A stretch of 23,501 bases of DNA from contig JAUTWY010000269.1 in NCBI GenBank assembly GCA_030838305.1, forward strand, positions 1-23,501, written 5' to 3'. Made by a program: the position numbers and the translations under genes. Positions 1 through 6,646 of the stretch are shown here, one piece after another. The number at the start of each line of letters is the position of its first letter. Positions within the stretch are counted from its first letter, which is position 1. The notes beneath the pieces were generated by a model. The model was not told where the DNA came from, did no database searches, and saw only the letters and a program-made list of their open reading frames with translations. The stretch comes from Acidobacteriaceae bacterium. Lineage in GTDB: Bacteria; Acidobacteriota; Terriglobia; Terriglobales; Acidobacteriaceae.

Positions 1-47
1 GTTTTGCCTCTTTCACGACCGCTGCGCAGGTTCTTATTAGAGCAGTG

Positions 48-1370
48 CTAGCCGGAACCAGTAGACGCCTGGATTGCGCGACCTTTCCCCATTCGCATGC
101 CCATCGCCCATAAGCCCGCGGGAACCAGCATAACCAATCCCGTCCACGTCGCGACCACGCGCGCCGAGACACCTGAATCGAGCAGGCGGCCACACAGGAA
201 AGCGCCGGCAGCGATGGTCAGCATCGAGAAGCCCAGATCGGCGGAGAAGACGCGGCCGCGGAAGCGATCGTCGGTATGAAGCTGCAGCAGCGTGGTGGAA
301 AATACCCAGACGGTCGATCCTCCCATGTGCGCAAGCATGGCGCATGCACTGGCCATCCATACGGTGTGGCTGAATCCGAGAGAAGTGTACCCCAGCGCAA
401 CGGTGAGGTAGCCGAAGAGGATACCGAGTTGCAGCCGGTGGTCGCTGCGGCCCGCCCACCGGGCCGAGACCAGCGGGCCAACCAACGCGCCCAAGCCGCG
501 TCCGCCGAGCAGAATGCTCATGCCAAGCATCGCGCCGCGGGCGGCATCAACGTGGCACCAATGAACGGCAAACTCATGCGCGCCCAATACCGTGAAGATT
601 ACCCAGCTGGGGCCGATCATGAGTTCTCCAGCCTTCGCGAACACGGTGGGCAGCAGTGTACGGTGATTGCGCACGTAGCGGATCCCTTCCAGTACGGGCG
701 AGAAGTCCACCAGATCGCGGGGACGCAATGGGGGTGCCGATTCGGCGTGCGGCTCGGCAAAGTGCATCCCTCCAATAAGCAAGGCCGAGGTCAAGAATGA
801 CAATGCGTTCAGGACAAAAACGGCCTCCCGTCCAAAGAAGGCTGCGACCACTCCGCCAACTGACGCGCCAATCAATAGATTTACCGACCAGGTAGCGGAG
901 GAGAGTGTGTTGGCGATGAGCACTTCTCCCTTAGCCGCGATGTTGGGAATCACCGAACTGCGGGCCGGCTCGAAGAAGGCGGCCATAACGGTCTCGGCCA
1001 GCAGCAACGGATAGACGAGCCACACGGTTGACCGGGAACGAACCAGCAGCATGGCCAGCACGACGCCACAGCGCACCAGGTCGGCGGCAATCATGACGTA
1101 CTTGCGACGCAGCCGGTCGTTCACCACCCCTGCCGTTGGCCCAATAAAGGTCTGGGGCAGGACTTGCAGCACCAGAGCCAGCGCGACAGAACTGGCGTGT
1201 CCGGTCAACTGCAGGAGCAGAGTATAGATGGAAAGTGTGTAGAACCAGTCGCCAATCTCGCTGACAATCTGGGCCAGCCAGAGCCGCCGAAAATTCCGGT
1301 TGGCGCGCACCAGCCGCAGGTACGACGCCATCGAAATTGCGGGGAGACTGCGCTCCGGCTGGGGTTCCAT
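48..1370 (-). CDS. MFS transporter (EntS/MFS_3-like)
   Basis: This is a 440-residue polytopic inner-membrane protein of the major facilitator superfamily, most like the EntS/MFS_3 group of putative effluxers. The substrate cannot be read from the sequence. After a short cytoplasmic N-terminus, NFRRLWLAQIVSEIGDWFYT forms the usual first helix of this group. The loop between helices 2 and 3 carries NDRLRRKY, the basic MFS signature. RFRGRVFSAD near residue 375 matches the second-half signature. About 10-12 hydrophobic segments are present. The open frame extends upstream to 1562, but those residues are not MFS-like, so the ATG at 1370 (MEPQPERS) was chosen; the ATG at 1331 is also possible. Neither has a strong Shine-Dalgarno. 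The gene stands alone, divergent from the PEP-CTERM gene. Confidence 0.85.
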   Translation of the reverse strand: MEPQPERSLPAISMASYLRLVRANRNFRRLWLAQIVSEIGDWFYTLSIYTLLLQLTGHASSVALALVLQVLPQTFIGPTAGVVNDRLRRKYVMIAADLVRCGVVLAMLLVRSRSTVWLVYPLLLAETVMAAFFEPARSSVIPNIAAKGEVLIANTLSSATWSVNLLIGASVGGVVAAFFGREAVFVLNALSFLTSALLIGGMHFAEPHAESAPPLRPRDLVDFSPVLEGIRYVRNHRTLLPTVFAKAGELMIGPSWVIFTVLGAHEFAVHWCHVDAARGAMLGMSILLGGRGLGALVGPLVSARWAGRSDHRLQLGILFGYLTVALGYTSLGFSHTVWMASACAMLAHMGGSTVWVFSTTLLQLHTDDRFRGRVFSADLGFSMLTIAAGAFLCGRLLDSGVSARVVATWTGLVMLVPAGLWAMGMRMGKGRAIQASTGSG

Positions 1371-1618
1371 GGAATCGCCGTGTGACCGACGCAAACCAAC
1401 AATAACAGTCCTGGAAATATTTTCATCCACAACCCCCGGAAACCGCTTGGCATCAAAGGCCGCCGGGAGGATAAGGACTCTTTGCCAAAGTAAATGGTCT
1501 GGAACTGCAGAAGTTTTCAGTAGTAAGTAGCAGCCCACCCAATGGAGCACTAGAGATGGCAATTAAGTCTTTACGAATCATCACGATACAAAGATATATT
1601 GAAGTTACGCAAGTAACC

Positions 1619-1651
1619 GTGGTTTGGCACATGTCGTGCACCACTAACCAC
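1619..1651. repeat. Interrupted dyad overlapping the PEP-CTERM promoter
   Basis: The outer arms GTGGTT (1619-1624) and AACCAC (1646-1651) are perfectly complementary. The inner arms GCAC (1627-1630) and GTGC (1636-1639) are also complementary around the 5-nt centre ATGTC. The two arm pairs are offset on the right side by a few unpaired bases. It could be a regulator site or an RNA hairpin, and it overlaps the sigma-54-like element. Confidence 0.4.
1625..1640 (+). promoter_or_regulatory. Candidate sigma-54 (-24/-12) promoter of the PEP-CTERM gene
   Basis: The sequence TGGCAC-ATGTC-GTGCA has GG at 1626-1627 and GC at 1638-1639, exactly 10 bp apart as RpoN promoters require. It matches TGGCAC fully and TTGCW at all but its first base. 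Transcription would start near 1651, giving a leader of about 44 nt with AGGAG before the GTG at 1695. PEP-CTERM genes in other bacteria are known to depend on RpoN with the PrsK/PrsR two-component system; the link here is inference. The same bases form part of a dyad, so an operator is the alternative reading. Confidence 0.5.
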
Positions 1652-1694
1652 CAAATGAGGGAAACAACTTCGTCGTAAGAGGAGAAATTGCGTC

Positions 1695-2333
1695 GTGAGA
1701 ATTACAAATCTGAAGATTGCAGCATCGGTTTTGTTTGTCGCAGCCGCTCTGGCCATGGCGCCAATTGCGTCAGCGAATTCAATCTCTTTTAATCTAAGCT
1801 CGAACAATCTGGGAATCGCGGGTTCGGTGGGTACGGTTACGATTGTTGACACAGGCCTCAATCAGGTCACAGTCACCATCACCATGAATGCGGGCTTTTC
1901 CGCCAAGTTGAATGGCGGGGACTTCGCGTTTAATGGGCCGTCCGACCTCTCACTTGCCGGGGTAGGCGGGTTCAGCGCAGATGCAAATTCTGGTCTCAGC
2001 TTCCTGCACCTGAAGACTTCTCAGAACATCAGCGAGTTCGGGTCCTTTGCTTTCGATTTCACGAACGTTAAGGGACAGCCGAACGGTGTAGTCAGCGCCA
2101 ACACGGTTACATTCGTTCTTACTGGCTCTGGCCTTAGCGCGAGTCAGTTTACCAGCGTTGCTCTCCACTTCTGCACCGCTTCGGGCTCGAACTGCGGCCC
2201 GAAGACTGGATTCACCACTGGCACGCCAGGAATACCGCAGGTTCCCGAACCGGGCACTCTGGGCTTGCTGGGGACGGGACTGGTGGGTCTCGGAGGCTTG
2301 ATTCGCCGACGCCTCGTGTCGAAGACACTCTAA
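1695..2333 (+). CDS. PEP-CTERM sorting domain-containing exported protein
   Basis: This 212-residue exported protein probably goes to the envelope or extracellular matrix by the exosortase pathway. Residues 1-27 are a signal peptide (basic MRITNLK, hydrophobic core, cleavage after ASA). The body is Ser/Thr/Gly/Asn-rich and beta-strand-like, with no recognised catalytic domain and two cysteines (C160, C167) that may pair. The C-terminus is a textbook PEP-CTERM signal: VPEP at 183-186, a glycine/leucine-rich helix to about 203, then RRR at 204-206. The GTG start at 1695 is preceded by AGGAG about 10 nt upstream and places the signal peptide exactly. The gene is monocistronic: a candidate sigma-54 promoter precedes it and a strong terminator follows. 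No exosortase gene lies in this window. The specific function is unknown. Confidence 0.9.
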   Translation: MRITNLKIAASVLFVAAALAMAPIASANSISFNLSSNNLGIAGSVGTVTIVDTGLNQVTVTITMNAGFSAKLNGGDFAFNGPSDLSLAGVGGFSADANSGLSFLHLKTSQNISEFGSFAFDFTNVKGQPNGVVSANTVTFVLTGSGLSASQFTSVALHFCTASGSNCGPKTGFTTGTPGIPQVPEPGTLGLLGTGLVGLGGLIRRRLVSKTL

Positions 2334-2351
2334 TTCGTCTCCTCTTACCAG

Positions 2352-2382
2352 ACCCCGGGAGTTAATCCCGGGGTTTCGTTTT
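2352..2382 (+). terminator. Rho-independent terminator after the PEP-CTERM gene
   Basis: A perfect 9-bp GC-rich stem (2352-2360 with 2366-2374), with the 5-nt loop GTTAA, is followed by TTCGTTTT. It lies 19 nt past the stop codon. Confidence 0.88.
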
Positions 2383-2394
2383 GGCGTCGGAGCA

Positions 2395-2556
2395 GGGATT
2401 TAACTGCGGAGATTAGACGGGTCCCGCCACGTGTGATCTCCAAGCAGAGCGAGGCAGCTTGGCTCCTGCCTGGAGCCGCGATACTTGTAGCGCAGGCGGA
2501 AACCAGGGTTCCTCGCTTGGCTCGGGATGACTGGCGTTATAACAATCGCTGCTTGA
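2395..2556. repeat. Intergenic repeat-like sequence between PEP-CTERM and ypdA genes
   Basis: No gene is visible. The stretch has imperfect inverted parts: CCAAGCAGAGCGAGG near 2442-2456 against CCTCGCTTGG near 2511-2520, and GGCTCC(TGCCT)GGAGCC near 2461-2477. The right end, CGCTTGGCTCGGGATGAC, resembles a dispersed intergenic family ending in a GTCATCCCGAGC-type motif that I know from many genomes. Family membership is from memory and is unproven here. Confidence 0.35.
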
Positions 2557-3636
2557 TCACCGCTCGGCTATTAGGTGACCGCCGCCATCGGCCTTCAGTT
2601 TGTGTCTGAGGTCTTCTGCGATCTGCTTGCCGTGGAAGCGGCCGTTCTCGATGAAGATTTCGTTAGTGCTGGAGCCAGCCACGATTACTCCCGCTACGTA
2701 GATTCCCGGGACGTTGCTTTCGAGCGACACCGGATCGCACACCGGGCGGCATTGGTCCTCGGAAAGTTCGATGCCCATGCTCCGCAAGAAGTCGTAGTCA
2801 GGATGGTAGCCGATCAGGGCGAGCACGAAGTCATTCTTCAAGCGCATGGGACCGCGCGGGGTGACGAGAACGACGTGGTCCACTCCGATCTCCTGCACGG
2901 AGCTGTTGAAGTGAGCTTCAATGTCTCCGTTCTTGATGCGATTCTCCAGATCAGGCTTGATCCAGTATTTGACGTGGCGGTGCACTTGCGAGCCCCGGTA
3001 GACAAGGGTTACGCGCGCGCCGTGACGCCACAGATCGAGAGCGGCGATGGCGGCCGAGTTTTTGCCGCCAATCACAAGCACATCACTGTCGTAATAAGGA
3101 TGAGGCTCGCCATAGTAGTGCGAGACTTTGGGCAAATCTTCGCCAGGCAAGCAAAGCTGATTGGCGAGATCGTAGTAGCCGGTCGAGACAATCACCTTGC
3201 GCGTGCGATAGTCATGCGGACGGCCGGCCCGGTCGGTGGCCGTGATACTGAAGTTTCCGTCTTCGCCCATCACTGTCTTCACCCACTCGTACTGGCGAAT
3301 ATCGAGCTCATAATGCTCGGAGACTTTGCGGTAATACTCCAGAGCTTCTTCGCGCGTGGGCTTCTGGTTCGCGGTGGTGAACGGAATCTCGCCGATTTCG
3401 AGAAGCTCGGGGGTCGTGAAAAACAACATGCCTGCGGGATAGTGAAAGAGCGAATTTACCAGGCAGCCCTTGTCAACGACGATCACCTTCAGGCCGAGTT
3501 TTTGCGCCTCGATGGCGCAGGCCAGGCCAGTGGGTCCGGCCCCAATGACCAAGACGTCGGTTCGCATCTCCGGCTGCGGACGGACCCGGGGTTTGGGCAG
3601 AGTTTCAGTGACTTCGGCGGTAAAGAAGTTTGGCAT
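2557..3636 (-). CDS. YpdA-family FAD/NAD(P)-dependent oxidoreductase (bacillithiol-disulfide-reductase-like)
   Basis: This is a 359-residue two-dinucleotide-fold flavoprotein. The FAD-binding motif IGAGPTG is at residues 31-37 and the NADPH-binding motif IGGKNSA at 189-195. The family blocks KGCLVNS, FHYPAGMLFFTT, STGYYD, HPYYDSDVLVIGG and the C-terminal AGVIVAGSSTNEIFIENGRFHG clearly place it with YpdA/Bdr. Firmicute members reduce oxidised bacillithiol with NADPH. Those enzymes use GGGPCG in the first motif, and the Cys is reported to be needed for activity. Here that position is Thr36, so disulfide reduction cannot be assumed. The start at 3636 gives an N-terminal extension; Met24 (3567) would start almost at the Rossmann fold. 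The gene is divergent from fumC. A TAAAAT box (3692-3697, minus strand) is a possible -10. Confidence 0.85.
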   Translation of the reverse strand: MPNFFTAEVTETLPKPRVRPQPEMRTDVLVIGAGPTGLACAIEAQKLGLKVIVVDKGCLVNSLFHYPAGMLFFTTPELLEIGEIPFTTANQKPTREEALEYYRKVSEHYELDIRQYEWVKTVMGEDGNFSITATDRAGRPHDYRTRKVIVSTGYYDLANQLCLPGEDLPKVSHYYGEPHPYYDSDVLVIGGKNSAAIAALDLWRHGARVTLVYRGSQVHRHVKYWIKPDLENRIKNGDIEAHFNSSVQEIGVDHVVLVTPRGPMRLKNDFVLALIGYHPDYDFLRSMGIELSEDQCRPVCDPVSLESNVPGIYVAGVIVAGSSTNEIFIENGRFHGKQIAEDLRHKLKADGGGHLIAER

Positions 3637-3721
3637 TCAGTTTCGCATGACGGTCGCCCCGGCAGCTGGGCGAGGACGTCAGAAACCGATGATTTTAGCA
3701 TGCGGGTTGCCAGACATTTGG

Positions 3722-3737
3722 CCACGTAACAACGTGG
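3722..3737. repeat. Palindrome in the ypdA/fumC divergent promoter region
   Basis: CCACGT-AACA-ACGTGG is a perfect 6-bp inverted repeat with a 4-nt centre. It lies between the divergent genes, about 37 bp upstream of the fumC -10 box, a reasonable place for a regulator site. The protein that would bind it is unknown. Confidence 0.4.
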
Positions 3738-3773
3738 TATGTAGTGGTGAAGGGTTCGGCAGTTGCTCCGCGC

Positions 3774-3779
3774 TATAAT
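3774..3779 (+). promoter_or_regulatory. -10 box of fumC
   Basis: A perfect TATAAT predicts a transcript start near 3786, downstream of the first ATG of the open frame. This supports the ATG at 3822 (with AGGA at 3811-3814) as the real start. No good -35 hexamer is seen. Confidence 0.55.
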
Positions 3780-3821
3780 CTCCGGTTACTTCATTCATCG
3801 CGCTCTAATCAGGACACCCCT

Positions 3822-5231
3822 ATGCCAACCTCAGGCGGCCAAGCTACGAGCATGCGTACTGAATCCGACAGCATGGGAAAGATCGAAGTCCCAGCGAATG
3901 TCTACTGGGGCGCGCAGACGCAGCGCTCGCTGCTGCATTTCAACATTGGGCGCGACACCATGCCTCCGGAATTGATTCGCGCGTTTGGCACACTGAAGAA
4001 GGCGTGCGCGCTGGTGAATCAGGACTTGGGCAAGCTGCCGGCGGAAAAGGCAAAGCTGATTGTCCAAGCGGCAGGCGAAGTGATTGCAGGCCAGCTGGAT
4101 GATCAGTTTCCCCTGCGCGTCTGGCAGACGGGAAGCGGTACCCAGACCAACATGAACGTGAACGAGGTTATCTCGAACCGCGCGATTGAGATCGCGGGCG
4201 GCAAGATGGGGTCGAAGAGCCCAATTCATCCGAATGATGACGTGAACATGTCGCAATCCTCGAACGACACCTTTCCGGCGGCGATGCACATTGCGGCAGC
4301 GGAGCGCGTGAAGAACGCACTGATTCCAGCGATCCGAAGCGTTCGTGATGCGATTGCGGCAAAGGCAAAGGAATTTCATGATGTGGTCAAGATCGGGCGC
4401 ACGCATTTGCAGGATGCTGTGCCGCTGACCTTCGGGCAGGAGTTCGGCGGCTGGGCCAGCTTGCTGGAGCGGGACATCAAAAGGCTGGAACAGGCGCTCG
4501 AGGGACTTTACGATCTCGCCATCGGTGGGACCGCGGTCGGAACTGGTCTGAATGCACATCCCGAATTCGCCGAGCGCGCCGCCAAGAAGATTGCCGAACT
4601 CACCGGCCTTCCCTTCCGCTCCCATGGCAACAAGTTCGCTGCGCTGTCGGCGCATGATGAGATCGTATTCGCGCAGGGCGCGATGGAGACGCTGGCTGCC
4701 TCGCTGATGAAGATTTCGAATGACATCCGCTGGCTGGCTTCCGGGCCGCGCTGCGGACTAGGCGAGCTTTCCATCCCCGAGAACGAACCGGGATCTTCGA
4801 TCATGCCGGGCAAAGTTAACCCTACGCAGGCTGAAGCGATGACCATGGTCTGCGTGCAGGTTCATGGCGCGACCGCCGCGGTGGGATTTGCCGGCTCCCA
4901 GGGCAACTTCGAGCTCAACGTGTACAAGCCGGTGATCATCTACAACTTTCTGCACTCGGTCACTCTGATCACCGACGCCTGCCACGGCTATGTCGAGTAC
5001 ATGATCAAAGGGATTAAGGTCGATCGTGCCAAGGTGGATTGGTACGTCAAGAACTCGCTGATGCTGGTGACGGCACTGGCGCCCAAAGTCGGTTACGACA
5101 AGGCCGCGCAGATCGCCCATACCGCGCACGTCGAACACACTAGCCTGCGCGAGGCGGCGCTGAAGCTGGGCTATCTGACGGGCGAGGAGTTTGATCAGTT
5201 GGTGAGGCCGGAGAAAATGACCAGGCCGTAG
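3822..5231 (+). CDS. fumC: Fumarate hydratase class II
   Basis: This cytosolic TCA-cycle enzyme converts fumarate to L-malate and back. It is the iron-independent homotetrameric type of the aspartase/fumarase superfamily. It has 469 residues from the chosen start, close to the normal length of about 465. Visible blocks include TESDSMGKIEVP at the N-terminus, GSGTQTNMNVNEV, HPNDDVNMSQSSND, the catalytic-His region KIGRTHLQDAVP, GGTAVGTGLN, and the superfamily signature GSSIMPGKVNP. The frame is open back to 3744, but a TATAAT at 3774-3779 and AGGA 7 nt before ATG 3822 favour the shorter form. Argininosuccinate lyase and aspartase belong to the same superfamily but match these blocks less well. 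Confidence 0.96.
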   Translation: MPTSGGQATSMRTESDSMGKIEVPANVYWGAQTQRSLLHFNIGRDTMPPELIRAFGTLKKACALVNQDLGKLPAEKAKLIVQAAGEVIAGQLDDQFPLRVWQTGSGTQTNMNVNEVISNRAIEIAGGKMGSKSPIHPNDDVNMSQSSNDTFPAAMHIAAAERVKNALIPAIRSVRDAIAAKAKEFHDVVKIGRTHLQDAVPLTFGQEFGGWASLLERDIKRLEQALEGLYDLAIGGTAVGTGLNAHPEFAERAAKKIAELTGLPFRSHGNKFAALSAHDEIVFAQGAMETLAASLMKISNDIRWLASGPRCGLGELSIPENEPGSSIMPGKVNPTQAEAMTMVCVQVHGATAAVGFAGSQGNFELNVYKPVIIYNFLHSVTLITDACHGYVEYMIKGIKVDRAKVDWYVKNSLMLVTALAPKVGYDKAAQIAHTAHVEHTSLREAALKLGYLTGEEFDQLVRPEKMTRP

Positions 5232-5255
5232 CAAATTTCGAAATGGCGGCGTTTC

Positions 5256-5700
5256 ATGAAACTTTTCTCTGCTGCTGTTCTCTTATTGTCGGGTGCGATG
5301 CTTTGCTTTGGGAGAGGCAGGACCTGCATTGCGCCGGAACCCGTTAAAGACTCCAAGTTTCATCCGGGGCAGGTTTGGCTCTATAGAACCCGTGCCGGCG
5401 AGGAGAAGTCGTTCTCACAATCTTGAGGATTGAGTCACTCCCAAAGGCCGGAACAATCATTCACATCCGTGTTGATAAGATACGCCTGCGAAATTGCGCC
5501 GGGGGTCCCGAACCGGACAATTTTCAGCACATGCCTGTTACGCGCGCCGCCGTGGAACGCAGCATCACGAAACTACAAAAGGAAATCTCTGACGTCCCTG
5601 ATTACCCAGCAGGGTGCGACGAATGGCGGGGGGCATGTGGAGGCGTTTACACCATTCCTGTAGCCGAGGCAGTGGCTATCGGTGAGGCCACGTTTAGAAA
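5256..5700 (+). pseudogene. Frameshifted exported protein of unknown function
   Basis: The ATG at 5256 opens a frame with a signal-peptide-like start (MKLFSAAVLLLSGAMLCFG), then CIAPEPVKDSKFHPGQVWLYRTR, and stops at 5424-5426. The +1-offset frame continues the same kind of protein with no gap: VLTILRIESLPKAGTIIHIRVD, then QHMPVTRAAVERSITKL and GGVYTIPVAEA. Joined at about 5409-5413, where one base appears to be missing, they give one exported protein of about 145 residues. This resembles a family of small secreted proteins with a GQVW.Y.TRPGEE start, known to me only as hypothetical. After about 5690 the frame runs through the neighbouring EamA remnant to 5803, so the original end is lost too. 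A sequencing error could explain the frameshift but not the odd C-terminus. The gene starts 25 bp after fumC. Confidence 0.6.
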
Positions 5701-5732
5701 AGGGAAAGGTTGCGAGTCAAACTCGGTGGCTC

Positions 5733-5981
5733 CTACGGTTCCGACATTTCTGTCTCTCCAAATAGCCCTTTCGGTTCCGCTTCCTTTTTCGGCGTGGTCG
5801 TGATTGCCATCACGCTCACTAAAACTAGCAACGTCCCCAGGACTGTACGGGCACCGAGTGCCTCACCGCGCAGAAAGGATCCGATCGCAACCACCACCAC
5901 CGGGTTCACGTAGACGTAGGTTCCTACTTTGGTGGGAGACTCGCAGTGGATGAGCCAGCACAGGGATGAACCCAGGAATGG
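5733..5981 (-). pseudogene. Truncated EamA transporter gene (3' fragment only)
   Basis: The last 75 or so codons of an EamA/DMT-superfamily transporter are preserved here. They include ESPTKVGTY, YVNPVV, GEALGARTV, GTLLVLVSV and ITTTPK, all shared with the C-terminus of the intact EamA gene ending at 6647. Over the first 60 aligned residues roughly four in five are identical. Resemblance at the DNA level continues to about 5980, with an apparent one-base deletion near 5966. It stops abruptly where the mazEF promoter begins. The first three quarters of the gene are missing. Its divergence from the intact copy suggests an old paralogue in tandem rather than a recent duplication. Confidence 0.8.
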
Positions 5982-5982
5982 G

Positions 5983-6013
5983 TGTATACATCGTAGATCC
6001 AACCGTATATACT
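5983..6013 (+). promoter_or_regulatory. mazEF promoter with two operator-like palindromes
   Basis: A -10 box TATACT (6008-6013) and a -35-like TATACA (5985-5990) are separated by exactly 17 bp. Each is covered by a perfect 8-bp palindrome: TGTATACA (5983-5990) and GTATATAC (6005-6012). The palindrome centres are 22 bp apart, about two helical turns. MazE-type antitoxins repress their own promoters through such sites, so these are the likely MazE/MazEF operators (inference). Confidence 0.6.
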
Positions 6014-6041
6014 AGAACTCTACAACTGACGGAGGGAGTTC

Positions 6042-6290
6042 ATGCCAAAAGCGCAAGTAGCGAAGTGGGGGAACAGTCTGGCGGTCCGGATTCCCAAGGC
6101 CGTGGCCGAACAAGCTCGTCTGCAAGAAGGTGATGCGATTCTGATCGAAGTCTTGGAGGGACACATTGAGGTGCGCCCCGCAGAGAGGATTCCAACCCTG
6201 GAAGAGCTGGTGGCGCAGATCACTCCGGAGAACCGTCACGGGGAAACCGACTGGGGAACTGACGTCGGGAAGGAAATCGTGGAATGGTAA
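6042..6290 (+). CDS. mazE: MazE antitoxin (AbrB-type DNA-binding)
   Basis: This 82-residue antitoxin neutralises the MazF ribonuclease and should repress its own operon. Residues 1-50 form the swapped-hairpin AbrB/MazE fold with AKWGNSLAVRIPKAV, the region that contacts DNA in MazE. Residues 51-82 form the toxin-binding tail, with LEELVAQITPEN and DWG...KE..W in the same order as E. coli MazE. Length and layout match that protein closely. A good GGAGGG Shine-Dalgarno lies 5 nt before the ATG. The 3' end overlaps mazF by 7 nt (ATGGTAA), so translation is probably coupled. The pair sits between an EamA gene fragment and the intact EamA gene. Confidence 0.93.
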   Translation: MPKAQVAKWGNSLAVRIPKAVAEQARLQEGDAILIEVLEGHIEVRPAERIPTLEELVAQITPENRHGETDWGTDVGKEIVEW

Positions 6291-6625
6291 GGCGGTATGT
6301 GCCAGATGCTGGCGATATTGTATGGCTGAATTTCGATCCACCGGCGGGCCGTGAACAGGGAAGGCGCCGTCCCGCTCTGGTGTTGACCGACCGTGCCTAC
6401 AACCGCGCCAGTGGCCTGGCAGTGGTTTGTCCGCTGACGAGCCGCAGAAGACCATATGCCTTCGCGCTTCCGGTGGTCGTCGACAAAGTTGAAGGAGCAG
6501 TTCTGGTCGATCACATCAAGAGTGTCGACTTGGAAGCGCGCGACGTCAAGTTTCACTCGCGTGCGGATCCGGTGTTGCTACACCGAGTCCGCAGCTACAT
6601 TGGAGTTTTACTGCATCTTCGATAA
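6284..6625 (+). CDS. mazF: MazF endoribonuclease toxin
   Basis: This 113-residue sequence-specific single-stranded mRNA ribonuclease is of the MazF/PemK family. The start MVRRYVPDAGDIVWLNFDP is very close to E. coli MazF. Residues important in that enzyme are present at the same numbers: Glu24, Arg29 and Thr52 (in GREQGRRRP and CPLTS). VLVDHIKSVD near residue 75 is another family block. Position 28, His in E. coli, is Arg here. The toxin looks intact, so it should be active if expressed. The cleavage sequence cannot be predicted. The start overlaps mazE, the usual antitoxin-first arrangement, and the stop is only 21 bp from the convergent EamA gene. Confidence 0.94.
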   Translation: MVRRYVPDAGDIVWLNFDPPAGREQGRRRPALVLTDRAYNRASGLAVVCPLTSRRRPYAFALPVVVDKVEGAVLVDHIKSVDLEARDVKFHSRADPVLLHRVRSYIGVLLHLR

Positions 6626-6646
6626 CGCGGCGCATTGCTTTCCCTA

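Larger units (their letters stand above)
1371..1694. other. Divergent intergenic region between MFS and PEP-CTERM genes
   Basis: This 324-base gap has no convincing gene. The part nearest the MFS gene (1371-1562) stays open on the minus strand but encodes nothing family-like. It probably holds the MFS promoter and leader, though no clear sigma-70 hexamer pair is visible. The right end, from about 1615, holds the dyad and the sigma-54-like promoter listed separately, plus the Shine-Dalgarno AGGAG (1680-1684) of the PEP-CTERM gene. Confidence 0.5.

Noticed and set aside
276..800. Plus-strand open frame opposite the MFS gene
   Set aside because: It is antisense to a transporter with clear MFS signatures and has no recognisable domain.
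2575..3729. Plus-strand open frame of 384 codons opposite the YpdA-family gene
   Set aside because: It is the antisense shadow of a well-conserved flavoprotein; its residue pattern is not protein-like.
5405..5430. Programmed ribosomal frameshift in the exported-protein gene
   Set aside because: There is no slippery heptamer or downstream structure at the junction, and the 3' end is also damaged. A simple one-base loss fits better.
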